Shown: piece after piece, positions 1-7,537 of the stretch | Layout of the letters: each line of letters starts with the position of its first letter | Position numbering within the stretch: position 1 is the stretch's first letter | Assembly: GCA_017161665.1 (NCBI GenBank) | Contig: JADFCT010000036.1 | Coordinates: forward strand, 1-15,809 | DNA: 15,809 bases | Reading direction: 5' to 3' | DNA from: Candidatus Sumerlaeota bacterium | GTDB taxonomy: Bacteria > Sumerlaeota > Sumerlaeia > JADFCT01 | The notes under the pieces: generated by a model | The model's input: only the letters and a program-made list of their open reading frames with translations | What the model was told of the DNA's origin: nothing | Database searches by the model: none | Translations under genes and position numbers: made by a program

Positions 1-1
1 A

Positions 2-1867
2 ACGCGCATCCTGGAGCGATCGGATCCCAAGCGGCCCGAAGGTCGGGTCATCAGTGTGCTGCGCCGAGGATTGAAGCATATCGTTGGACGGTTTCATCGG
101 ATGGGACGAAAAGGCGGTGTTGTGGTCCCGCGGAATCAACGGTTGGGGCGAAATGTCTATATCGTCGCGCCACCACCACCCGACGATCTTTCCGACGCCA
201 CCTGGGTAACGGTGCGTTTAACGGAATATCCTCCCCCGCCGGATGATCTGGTGGGCGAAGTGGACGAAATCCTGGGCGATGATCAAACGCAGGGGATCGA
301 TATTTTGATGGTCTTGCGTGACTATGGTATCATTGATGAATTCCCGGAGGAGGTCTTGAATGAAGCGGCCGCGTTGCACGGCTTTCAAGAAAACGATCTG
401 ACCGGGCGGAAGGATTTGCGGGATCTTCCGACGTTTACGATTGATGGTTACGACGCGAAAGACTATGACGACGCTCTTTCAGTGGAAATCGTTCCGGGGG
501 GGGGGCATCGACTGTATGTGCATATCGCCGATGTGGCGCACTACGTGCGCCCGGAGACGGCGCTGGATGCGGAAGCCTTTCGCCGTTCAACGAGCATCTA
601 TCCTGTCGATCGCGTCGTGCCAATGTTGCCGGAGGCGCTGTCGAATGATCTTTGCAGTTTGCGACCGAATGAAGATCGTTTGACCATTACCGTCGAAATG
701 GATGTGACCCGTTCTGGGCAAGTGGAGGACTACCGTATTTATGAAAGTGTGATTCGGTCCAACCTCCGCTTAAACTATCGTGACGTGCAGTCTTTTTTTG
801 ATGGAATCAAAAACCCTTCAACGCGCCGACTTGAGAAAATATCCGGGGATATGCGTGCGCTGTACGACTTGATGGAATTGTTCCGTGAGCGGCGGTTGGA
901 GCGCGGCGCGCTGGATTTGGATTTGCCGGAAGTGGAAATCGAGTTTGATGAGGTGGGCGTTGTGGAGAACGTTGTGCGGGCGCCCCGATGGGACAGCCAT
1001 AAAATTATTGAAGAGTGCATGATCTTGGCGAACGAAGTGGTGGCCGAGCACATGGAAAAGTGCGCCATGCCTTTTCTCTATCGCGTTCATGACAAGCCCA
1101 ATGCCGATGAGCTTGGAAGATTGAGTCCGATCCTGGAAGGATATGGTATCCCTTTTGTTGACAAGGGGCAAGACGCCAAGGCCATTGCTGCCCGAATTCA
1201 AGAAGCCCTCGCGGCGACGGAAGAAATGGAAGCGCCACACATTTTCTGCCGTATCATCCTGCGTTCGCTGGCTAAAGCCTGCTACGCTCCGGCCAATATT
1301 GGGCATTTCGGGCTGGCCAGTTCGAGTTATACACATTTCACATCGCCCATTCGCCGTTATCCGGATTTACTGCTGCATCGTGTGCTGAAAAAAGTCTTGC
1401 AGGAAGAAAAACCGGACAGTGAATGGCTGGAAAATATGAAAGAAACTCTGGATGGCATCGGAGAATATTGTTCCGAAATGGAGCGGTTGGCTGACGCCAT
1501 TGAGAGTGAGGCCTCTCGGATTTGCGCACTGTCATTTATGCGGGGGCGGTTGGGCGAGGCTTTCCAGGGGCATGTGTCCGGGGTGACAAACTATGGTCTG
1601 TTTGTCGAATTGCGAAAGTATCCCGTCGATGGGTTGCTTCATGTTCGTGACCTCCATGATGATCGGTATGAGTTCGACGAAGCCACCATGATCCTCAAGG
1701 GACGACGGTCCGGGCGCATTTTTCGAATGGGGCAAAGCGTCGAGGTGCTGGTCCATCGGGTTGATGTGCTGAATCAGGAAATGGACCTCCGTTTGGCTTT
1801 ACTGGAGGAATCGCATCCTCGACGAGGCGGTCGGCTCTATCAAAGCAGGCGACGGCGAGCCTGGTAG
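2..1867 (+). CDS. rnr: Ribonuclease R, 3'-to-5' exoribonuclease (5' end missing)
   Basis: RNase R degrades structured RNA processively from the 3' end in the cytoplasm. The frame is open to the window edge from base 2 and reads RNase R-like sequence there (GRVISVLRRG), so the GTG at 56 is internal and the true start lies upstream. Counting from that GTG, the catalytic RNB motif lies at about residues 130-142 (DGYDAKDYDDA). Its Asp130, 136, 138 and 139 match the spacing of E. coli Asp272, 278, 280 and 281, so roughly 120 N-terminal residues are probably missing. The RNB signature THFTSPIRRYPDLLLHR starts near residue 426. An S1 RNA-binding domain spans about 500-585 (GHVSGVTNYGLFVEL), and a short Arg-rich tail follows. 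PPPPDDL occurs twice, 20 residues apart, in the cold-shock-domain region. The kinase gene follows 48 bases later on the same strand, so co-transcription is likely. Confidence 0.96.
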   Translation, partial: TRILERSDPKRPEGRVISVLRRGLKHIVGRFHRMGRKGGVVVPRNQRLGRNVYIVAPPPPDDLSDATWVTVRLTEYPPPPDDLVGEVDEILGDDQTQGIDILMVLRDYGIIDEFPEEVLNEAAALHGFQENDLTGRKDLRDLPTFTIDGYDAKDYDDALSVEIVPGGGHRLYVHIADVAHYVRPETALDAEAFRRSTSIYPVDRVVPMLPEALSNDLCSLRPNEDRLTITVEMDVTRSGQVEDYRIYESVIRSNLRLNYRDVQSFFDGIKNPSTRRLEKISGDMRALYDLMELFRERRLERGALDLDLPEVEIEFDEVGVVENVVRAPRWDSHKIIEECMILANEVVAEHMEKCAMPFLYRVHDKPNADELGRLSPILEGYGIPFVDKGQDAKAIAARIQEALAATEEMEAPHIFCRIILRSLAKACYAPANIGHFGLASSSYTHFTSPIRRYPDLLLHRVLKKVLQEEKPDSEWLENMKETLDGIGEYCSEMERLADAIESEASRICALSFMRGRLGEAFQGHVSGVTNYGLFVELRKYPVDGLLHVRDLHDDRYEFDEATMILKGRRSGRIFRMGQSVEVLVHRVDVLNQEMDLRLALLEESHPRRGGRLYQSRRRRAW

Positions 1868-1915
1868 GACGCACAGCATGTTACGTCGGACTGAATTTCA
1901 CCGGGGGAATGAAAT

Positions 1916-3151
1916 ATGACGGGGTCCACAGCCAATCAGGACGGCTATATTGGCAAGCGCCTGGGGCGTTATGAAATTGATTCGCTTTTGGCAAAAGGGG
2001 GGATGGGACTGGTTTATCGCGGGCATGACACAACCCGTGATAAAAAGGTGGCCATCAAAATCCTGTCTGAGGATTCCCTTCGCAATGAGCAAATGGTACG
2101 TCGTTTCGAACGCGAATCCGGCATTGTCCAAAAAATTCAGCATGTTAATGTCGCGCAGATATTCAAAACCGGCCTGGATGAAGGGATTCCATATTATATC
2201 ATGGAATATGTGGACGGTCAGTCCATGTCTGAACTTTTATCGACGAAGGGCAAAATCGGCGGACGGTGCAGTATTGACTATCTGCGTCAAACGGTTTTGG
2301 GATTGCGTGAGGCGGCCAAATACGGCGTGATCCATCGGGATATCAAACCCGCCAACCTGATGTTGTCCAATGACGGCACAATCAAGATCGTGGATTTTGG
2401 AATCGCCAAAGCGATGACCAATGACAGTTTTCAGACAGCGACCGGCCAGGTTATGGGGACGGCCATGTATATCTCTCCCGAACAGGCCCGTGGGGAAGAA
2501 GTGGATTTGCGTTCCGATGTGTATTCTCTGGGCGCCACATTTTATCACATCCTGACCGGCAAGCCGCCGTTCGACGAAGATAATCCCGTGCGCGTGATGA
2601 TGCTTCAAATTCAGGAATACTATCAGCCCGTTTATGAAGTAAACCCCAAGGTCCCGCCCAAACTCTGCAACATTATTCATCAAATGACGGAGAAGGATCC
2701 CAACGAGCGTTATCAGGATTATGATGCCCTGATTCTGGCGATTGACGGTATTTATAGTACAAAGGCTGACGATTCAACCCTTCGCTTTGGTGGAACGTCG
2801 CCGGCCAGTTCGGACTATGGACGTTCGCCTCAAACATCTGAGTACATTACACACAATACCGATACCAGTGAAAGCCATCCCATTCCCGGAGGCTACAATC
2901 TGGGACCTGCTCAAAATCAACCTGCTGCCCAATCGGCGCCCCTCCGTCCTCCCCTTCGGTTGGGAAAAGTGCTGATGCGTGTTTTGGGCATCTTTGTGCT
3001 TCTGGTCATTATTTTTCTTGGTTTTGTGTTCGGGCCGGAACTGGTGGATTTAGTCACGGGCCCCGATCCCGATGACTATGAGCATCTGGAACAGCAGAAA
3101 CGATTGGAAGAAGAAGCGTTGGAACAACGGATTCGCGAAATTTCGGAATAA
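1916..3151 (+). CDS. Membrane-anchored Hanks-type Ser/Thr protein kinase
   Basis: Predicted PknB-type Ser/Thr kinase, 411 residues. The cytoplasmic kinase domain covers about 19-280 with every key motif: glycine loop LAKGGMGLVYRG (25-36, its first Gly replaced by Ala), Lys48 in VAIKIL, Glu67 of helix C, HRDIKPAN (140-147, catalytic Asp142), DFG (160-162), GTAMYISPEQ (181-190, SPE for the usual APE) and DVYSLG (201-206). It should be active. A low-complexity Ser/Thr/Pro/Gln linker (about 281-348) leads to one hydrophobic segment (about 352-373). Only about 38 residues follow outside, including an acidic, coiled-coil-like stretch (388-409). No PASTA or other sensor domain is visible. The ATG at 1916 has a GGGGGA ribosome site 8 bases upstream. 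It probably shares an operon with rnr and converges on yqeK 18 bases away. Its substrates are not evident from the sequence. Confidence 0.95.
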   Translation: MTGSTANQDGYIGKRLGRYEIDSLLAKGGMGLVYRGHDTTRDKKVAIKILSEDSLRNEQMVRRFERESGIVQKIQHVNVAQIFKTGLDEGIPYYIMEYVDGQSMSELLSTKGKIGGRCSIDYLRQTVLGLREAAKYGVIHRDIKPANLMLSNDGTIKIVDFGIAKAMTNDSFQTATGQVMGTAMYISPEQARGEEVDLRSDVYSLGATFYHILTGKPPFDEDNPVRVMMLQIQEYYQPVYEVNPKVPPKLCNIIHQMTEKDPNERYQDYDALILAIDGIYSTKADDSTLRFGGTSPASSDYGRSPQTSEYITHNTDTSESHPIPGGYNLGPAQNQPAAQSAPLRPPLRLGKVLMRVLGIFVLLVIIFLGFVFGPELVDLVTGPDPDDYEHLEQQKRLEEEALEQRIREISE

Positions 3152-3169
3152 GCCTTGGCCTGAAAACGC

Positions 3170-3766
3170 TTAGGATCGGTGAATTCCGAACGTCACTTCG
3201 ATAGAGCAGTTTGCACCATAAGCGCTCAAAGCCTGGGTGGCATCAGGGTGCAGTCGCTGTCCCCGATCCTCGACATGATCGCGTTTCATTATCAAACACT
3301 CCCGTACCGCAGCGCGAAGATCTTGTCGAGCCAGCCTGCGCAGAGCCTCCACGTCGGGATAGTTCCGCGTGGGATCAATACAGTCTGCGACAAAAATCAC
3401 TTCGGCCAATGGGCTCATCCCCGGAGCGCCGGTGGTATGATACCGTATGGCCTCCAGCACTTCCGGCTCCTGTATCCGATATTCCCGTCGGGCGTACTCG
3501 GGAGACAACCAAGCGTGCCAGACAGTTCGATATTGACCATCGGGATCGGGAAACGGGACGTCCCATTCCATGAGGCGCTCATATTGTTGTGACTTATTCA
3601 GGCAGCGCGCACAGTCATGGAGTAATCCCCCGACGGCGGCGGGTTCCGTGGGAATCCCGTGTCGCAGGGCCAGACAGACGGCCGTTTGCATGACTCCGAG
3701 GGAATGATAGAAGCGACGGGGATCCAGTTGCCCTTTCAATTTTAGAATATGGGGTTCAAGGTTCAC
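3170..3766 (-). CDS. yqeK: HD-domain hydrolase, YqeK-type symmetrical Ap4A hydrolase
   Basis: YqeK family proteins cleave diadenosine tetraphosphate (Ap4A) symmetrically to two ADP, removing a stress-associated dinucleotide in the cytoplasm. The 198-residue product shows the expected metal-binding set: His21 (YHSLGV), His50-Asp51 (LLHDCAR), His84, His110 (RYHTTGAPGMS) and Asp128 (VADCIDPTRNYPDVEALR). The family-typical IDPxR segment separates it from generic HD proteins. A C-terminal tail of about 25 residues is unlike the core. The GTG start overlaps the TGA stop of upstream thpR in the sequence GTGA, so translation is probably coupled to thpR. No separate promoter is needed. In many bacteria yqeK sits next to nadD and rsfS; it does not here. 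Confidence 0.88.
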   Translation of the reverse strand: MNLEPHILKLKGQLDPRRFYHSLGVMQTAVCLALRHGIPTEPAAVGGLLHDCARCLNKSQQYERLMEWDVPFPDPDGQYRTVWHAWLSPEYARREYRIQEPEVLEAIRYHTTGAPGMSPLAEVIFVADCIDPTRNYPDVEALRRLARQDLRAAVRECLIMKRDHVEDRGQRLHPDATQALSAYGANCSIEVTFGIHRS

Positions 3767-4413
3767 GGATGGTGACGTTCCTGTTCGTGTGAGTCGGGTG
3801 GGGGAGGAGCGGTATCAGCGCTTTGACCTTCCAGAGGCGCTTCTTTCAAAACCGTATAGACAGCCCCGCCTGGGAGCAATTCGCTTTGAAACAGTGTCAT
3901 TTTGTCAGCGATCCCAGCCCCGCAATAGACGCGACCATGAGAATGCATCACATCAATCAGGCCCTTGACGCCTTTGTTGGATTTAAACCGGGCCAAGGTA
4001 AGGTGCGGTGTAAAGGGACGGCCTTCGGGGGCGAATCCCATGCGACTCAGCCGAAACTCCAGATCTCGCTGGAGCAGTTCGATCGACGGCGCTCCCCGTT
4101 TGACGCCGGTCCACAGGACGCGCGGTTTCCATTCGGACGGAAAGATTCCCAGCCCTCGAACGGTGTAGTCAATGGGCGCGACGTTTTGAGCGGCTGCTCG
4201 CATGGCCTTTTCGATCTTCGGAATCTGTTCCTTGTCAATATCGCCCAAAAACTTCAAGGTCAGGTGGATGCCTTCCGGTCGTGTCCACTTGGGCTCGGCC
4301 CCGGCGAATCGAAACCCTTTAGCCAGTCGTTCGGTCAGTTGACTCAGAGCGTCCCGAATGTCGTCATTGATTTCAATCGCGATGAAAGCCCGAATTTTTT
4401 GAGTGGACGCCAT
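3763..4413 (-). CDS. thpR: RNA 2',3'-cyclic phosphodiesterase (ThpR/LigT)
   Basis: A member of the 2H phosphoesterase family. ThpR/LigT opens 2',3'-cyclic phosphate ends of RNA to 2'-phosphates and can reversibly join tRNA halves in vitro. Both catalytic HxTx motifs are present: HLTL at 50-53 (GIHLTLKFLG) and HLTL at 137-140 (FTPHLTLARFKS). The N-terminal RAFIAIEI strand is typical of the family. The core ends near residue 192. A hydrophilic tail of about 24 residues with PPPPDSHEQE is unusual. The ATG at 4411-4413 has GGAGGA upstream, so the start is well supported. It is the first gene of a two-gene unit with yqeK and is divergent from hisA. The joint role with yqeK is inference; both would act on RNA- or nucleotide-derived damage products. 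Confidence 0.93.
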   Translation of the reverse strand: MASTQKIRAFIAIEINDDIRDALSQLTERLAKGFRFAGAEPKWTRPEGIHLTLKFLGDIDKEQIPKIEKAMRAAAQNVAPIDYTVRGLGIFPSEWKPRVLWTGVKRGAPSIELLQRDLEFRLSRMGFAPEGRPFTPHLTLARFKSNKGVKGLIDVMHSHGRVYCGAGIADKMTLFQSELLPGGAVYTVLKEAPLEGQSADTAPPPPDSHEQERHHP

Positions 4414-4453
4414 GGTCCGTCTCCTCCACGATACTTTTCATTGTTTACACATG

Positions 4454-4483
4454 ATTTTATTCACGAAGACCGCCGGAACGCAA
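4454..4483 (-). promoter_or_regulatory. Possible promoter of thpR-yqeK
   Basis: On the minus strand a TTGCGT (-35-like, 4478-4483) is separated by 18 bases from TAAAAT (-10-like, 4454-4459, five of six matches to TATAAT). It lies about 40 bases before the thpR start in the divergent thpR-hisA gap. The -35 match is weak, so this is a tentative call. Confidence 0.35.
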
Positions 4484-4520
4484 TGGTCTTCAGTGGTGAG
4501 ATCGGACCGGGAGGCTGTGT

Positions 4521-5288
4521 GTGTTTCGTCCGTGCATTGATTTACATGAAGGCAAAGTCAAACAGATCGTCGGATCGTCCCTGAAGGACGGCGAGGGAGG
4601 CCGTCGGGACTTGGTGACAAATTTCGAGTCCGAAAAATCCAGCGCCTGGTATGCGGATCTGTATCGCCACGATGAACTGCCTGGCGGGCACATCATTATG
4701 CTGGGACCGGGGAACGAAGCGGCGGCCCGAGAGGCTTTGGCAACCTGGCCGAATGGGATGCAGGTCGGAGGTGGTATTTCCTCAGAAAATGCGCAGTCTT
4801 GGATCGACGCGGGAGCCTCTCATGTAATTGTGACGAGCTGGGTCTTTCGGCACGGGCAGATCGATTTCAACCGATTGAGTGAATTAGTGGAATGCATTGG
4901 CGCGGAGCGGCTGGTTCTGGATTTATCGTGCCGCAAACGCGATGGACGCTATTATGTGGTTACGGACCGATGGCAGGTGTTTACGGAGACGGTTGTGGAG
5001 GGCAAAACACTTGAAATCCTGTCGAATTATTGCTCTGAGTTCCTGGCGCATGGTGTGGATGTGGAGGGAAAGCAGGCAGGGATTGACTTGGAACTGGTGC
5101 GGCTGTTGGGTAGTGAAGCATCCATTCCAACGACCTATGCGGGGGGCGCGCGGACCCTGGAGGATTTGGAGCAGGTCTGGGAAGAGGGAAGGGAGAGGGT
5201 CGATTTGACGATAGGCAGCGCGCTGGATATTTTCGGAGGAACCCTGCCTTACGCGGAAGTTGTCGCCTGGGACAAAAAGCATCGCTGA
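4521..5288 (+). CDS. hisA: HisA, eukaryote-type ProFAR isomerase (histidine biosynthesis)
   Basis: Phosphoribosylformimino-5-aminoimidazole carboxamide ribotide isomerase catalyses the fourth step of histidine synthesis, an Amadori rearrangement on a TIM barrel in the cytoplasm. The 255 residues carry the two likely catalytic aspartates, Asp7 (RPCIDLHEGKVKQIVG) and Asp134 (LVLDLSCRK). Phosphate-binding loops are QVGGGI (81-86), YAGGA (206-210) and IGSALDIFGG (231-240). The opening motif, HGVDVEGKQAGID (177-189) and the LPYAEVVAW ending are hallmarks of the yeast HIS6/plant HISN3 type, not of common bacterial HisA. The start is GTG with GGGAGG seven bases upstream. A downstream start would lose the catalytic Asp7. 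No other his gene is nearby, so it is not in a his operon. Confidence 0.92.
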   Translation: MFRPCIDLHEGKVKQIVGSSLKDGEGGRRDLVTNFESEKSSAWYADLYRHDELPGGHIIMLGPGNEAAAREALATWPNGMQVGGGISSENAQSWIDAGASHVIVTSWVFRHGQIDFNRLSELVECIGAERLVLDLSCRKRDGRYYVVTDRWQVFTETVVEGKTLEILSNYCSEFLAHGVDVEGKQAGIDLELVRLLGSEASIPTTYAGGARTLEDLEQVWEEGRERVDLTIGSALDIFGGTLPYAEVVAWDKKHR

Positions 5289-5396
5289 TGTTCTCGTCGT
5301 CTGTGTTCTCGAATCGCTTACCCCGGTGGAGAGTCGGAAGAGGGACAACAATTCAGTTGACGCAGGGCTCCCAATGAACCATCCTTATGTATTGAG

Positions 5397-5405
5397 AAAG
5401 GAGGT
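5397..5405 (+). promoter_or_regulatory. Strong Shine-Dalgarno-like site without a clear gene
   Basis: AAAGGAGGT is a near-perfect ribosome-binding site, three bases before a GTG at 5408. That GTG opens a frame continuous with the small basic protein below, adding 36 residues with a hydrophobic start (RQFIVLILSVPVSTAHV). The spacing is short, and a better-spaced site exists at 5505-5509, so this is either an alternative start or an upstream leader site. Confidence 0.35.
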
Positions 5406-5515
5406 CTGTGGTACGACAATTTATCGTTCTTATTTTATCGGTTCCCGTATCGACGGCTCATGTTGATAGCGATTGTGTTCCAGCGATTTTTCTGAGCGGG
5501 AAAAGGAGGCGAGGT

Positions 5516-5827
5516 ATGAACGAACAGGAAGTCCTCATTGAGGACAAAATGAGAGCGCGTAAGCGACGTCGCAATTGGATGCGCGTCAAACGGAAGGACC
5601 AACGCCTCATCGGCGCCGTTTCGTCGGCATCGGATGAGGCGACTTCGGTTAATGACCGGAGGCGGGTGGTCGGGTGGCGCGTTAAGCGCAATCATTCCAA
5701 AAGCGCTTGGTGGGTGAAGGGTAACGCCCGCAAGCTCTATAAGAATTCATCATTGGCCAAGACGCGCCAAGAGATTGAAGCAGAACTCTCGTTCCACGAA
5801 CAAATCCAGGAGATGGCGCTCGGGTAA
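5516..5827 (+). CDS. Small highly basic protein of unknown function
   Basis: A 103-residue product that I do not recognise. The ATG follows GGAGG by six bases (5505-5509), which is good support for translation. The protein is very rich in Arg and Lys, with a run KMRARKRRRNWMRVKRKD near the N-terminus (about 11-28). A partial echo, RRRVVGWRVKRNHSK (about 48-62), shares the W-(x)-R-V-K-R pattern. The C-terminal third is less basic and probably helical (TRQEIEAELSFHEQIQEM). There is no signal peptide or membrane segment from this start. The charge suggests nucleic-acid or ribosome binding; that is inference only. An upstream GTG at 5408 would give 139 residues with a hydrophobic start. The gene stands alone between hisA and a terminator. 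Confidence 0.55.
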   Translation: MNEQEVLIEDKMRARKRRRNWMRVKRKDQRLIGAVSSASDEATSVNDRRRVVGWRVKRNHSKSAWWVKGNARKLYKNSSLAKTRQEIEAELSFHEQIQEMALG

Positions 5828-5892
5828 TGGAGAGTCGGAACGCCCGTTGGCCCACTCAAGACAACCGATGCGGTCAATCGGAAATAGAAGTA

Positions 5893-5926
5893 AAACGCCC
5901 GCTCTCCGTTTTGAGAGCGGGCGTTT
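5893..5926. terminator. Perfect 14-bp hairpin between convergent genes
   Basis: AAACGCCCGCTCTC and GAGAGCGGGCGTTT pair perfectly around a six-base loop (CGTTTT). It lies between the small basic gene and the 3' end of xylA. On the minus strand the stem is followed by another T and then ACTTC, so it is best placed to end xylA transcription, but it may act in both directions. Confidence 0.8.
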
Positions 5927-5956
5927 CAACAGTTCGTACCATCCTGGATAGAGGAA

Positions 5957-7267
5957 TCAGATATACTCGTTCAGGATGTTCTCAATGTATTCCTGTCGGC
6001 CGCTCTTGATTTCCGGCTCGCCGTTTTCCAGCGTGTATTGTTCCATGCATTCCAGGGATGCCGTGCCATCCTCAATGGAGCGTCCCAGTTCGGAATCCCA
6101 TCCGGCATACCGGTCCTTGATGATCGTTTCGAGGACCTGATCTTCGATCATTCTGGACGCGGCTTTCAGGCCCCGCGCAAAGGCGTCCATGCCCCCGATG
6201 TGGGCATGGAACAGGTCTTCGGGATCGATGGATTGACGGCGGACGTGGGCATCGAAGTTCAAACCGCCTGTGGTGAAGCCGCCGTATTTGAGGATCGTGT
6301 ACATAGCCAGCGTGGTGTCGTACAAGTCCACCGGGAACTGGTCCGTATCCCATCCCAACATCAGATCGCCGCGGTTGGCGTCCACCGAGCCCAAAATACC
6401 GTTGGCCCCGGCGTATTCCAGTTCGTGGTGGAAGGTGTGCATGGCCAAGGTGCCATGGTTGGCCTCCAGGTTCAATTTCAGGTGATCCATGAGGTCGTAT
6501 TTTTGCAGAAAGGCGTGGCAACTGGAGGCGTCGAAGTCGTATTGGTGTTTGGTGGGTTCCTTGGGTTTCGGTTCGATGTAGAACTGACAGTCAAAGCCGA
6601 TTTTCTTTTTGTAGTCCACGGCCATGTGCAGGAGACGGGCCAGGTGATCCAGTTCTCGTCCCATATCGGTGTTCAGGAGCGTTTCGTATCCCTCGCGTCC
6701 TCCCCAGAAGACATAGCCCTCGCCCGCGAGTTTTTGCGTGGCGTCGAGGGCGCGCTTGACCTGGGCGGCGGCATAGGCAAACACAGCCGGCGACGGATTG
6801 GTACCCGCTCCGGACATGAAGCGGCGGTTGGAAAAGAGGTTGCTGGTTCCCCACAGGAGTTTGACACCCGTATCATTCTGGAGCGCGAGCGCCAAATCCG
6901 TAATCCGATCCAGCCGCCGATTGGTTTCTTCCAGCGTATCGGCCTCGGGAGCGATGTCCAGGTCATGGAAGCAATAGAAACCCGCGCCGAGTTTGGTGAA
7001 AAATTCGAAGGCGGCGCGCATGGTGTTTTCGGCGATTTCCATGGGATCGGAGCCCTCATCCCACGGGCGGCGCATTGTCCCCGGACCAAAGGGATCGGCG
7101 CACTGGTTTTTCAGCGTGTGCCAGTAAGCCACCGAGAAACGAAAGTGGTCGGCCATGGTTTTGCCCATGACGACTTCTGTGGGGTTGTAGTGCTTGAACG
7201 ACAGAGGATTCTTCGACCCCGGACCTTCATATTCAATCTTGGAGACGCCTGGAAAAAACTCCTTCAT
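5957..7267 (-). CDS. xylA: Xylose isomerase, long (class II) form
   Basis: Xylose isomerase interconverts D-xylose and D-xylulose (and D-glucose and D-fructose) in the cytoplasm, feeding the pentose phosphate pathway through xylulokinase. At 436 residues it is the longer E. coli-like class. All expected catalytic and metal residues are present at the same numbers as in E. coli: His101, Asp104 (FHDLD), Glu232, Lys234 (IEPKPKEP), Glu268, His271 (NLEANHG), Asp296, Asp307, Asp309 (GWDTDQFP) and Asp339 (GGLNFDAHVRR). The signature YVFWGGREGYETLLNTD lies at 185-201. The ATG at 7265-7267 has AAGGA ten bases upstream. No xylulokinase or xylose transporter is adjacent and I find no convincing promoter or XylR site upstream, so regulation is unclear. 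The gene ends 30 bases before a hairpin terminator. Confidence 0.98.
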   Translation of the reverse strand: MKEFFPGVSKIEYEGPGSKNPLSFKHYNPTEVVMGKTMADHFRFSVAYWHTLKNQCADPFGPGTMRRPWDEGSDPMEIAENTMRAAFEFFTKLGAGFYCFHDLDIAPEADTLEETNRRLDRITDLALALQNDTGVKLLWGTSNLFSNRRFMSGAGTNPSPAVFAYAAAQVKRALDATQKLAGEGYVFWGGREGYETLLNTDMGRELDHLARLLHMAVDYKKKIGFDCQFYIEPKPKEPTKHQYDFDASSCHAFLQKYDLMDHLKLNLEANHGTLAMHTFHHELEYAGANGILGSVDANRGDLMLGWDTDQFPVDLYDTTLAMYTILKYGGFTTGGLNFDAHVRRQSIDPEDLFHAHIGGMDAFARGLKAASRMIEDQVLETIIKDRYAGWDSELGRSIEDGTASLECMEQYTLENGEPEIKSGRQEYIENILNEYI

Positions 7268-7494
7268 TACGCATTATTCCTTTCAGAACGCAGTTTGCGT
7301 GATTGTGAACAGACGATTCAAAACATGCTGTTCTTTGTTTATCACCCGACCGAAGGACGCTGCAACCTCAAAAAAACTCAAGGAATGAGAGTTTTGAATT
7401 GAAACTGTGTTCCGGAGACCCGATCGAGAACGGCAAGACTGACGGAGGTCAATCATTCTCGTTTTCAGTGGTGAAAAGGATCCATCAATTGTGA

Positions 7495-7537
7495 CTCAGC
7501 CGAGGCGGCTGAGCCTATTCCTGGGCGGGCTCGCCCA
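7495..7537. repeat. Two adjacent short inverted repeats
   Basis: CTCAGCC/GGCTGAG (7495-7501 with 7507-7513, loop GAGGC) is followed eight bases later by TGGGCG/CGCCCA (7522-7527 with 7532-7537, loop GGCT). Both stems are perfect. They could be a structured RNA leader, a transcription end signal without a T run, or a REP-like element. Only one copy occurs in this window. Confidence 0.5.

Noticed and set aside
56..58. GTG as the true start of RNase R
   Set aside because: The same frame is open to the window edge and reads family-like sequence, and about 120 expected N-terminal residues are missing, so the gene begins upstream.
3823..4584. 253-codon plus-strand frame opposite thpR
   Set aside because: It overlaps thpR, whose catalytic motifs are intact, runs into the hisA start and shows no domain.
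5827..6009. 60-codon frame after the small basic gene
   Set aside because: It crosses the terminator hairpin and the end of xylA and has no ribosome-binding site of its own.
6038..7402. 454-codon open frame antisense to xylA
   Set aside because: It lies opposite a fully conserved xylose isomerase, matches no family I know, and arises from the codon bias of the real gene.
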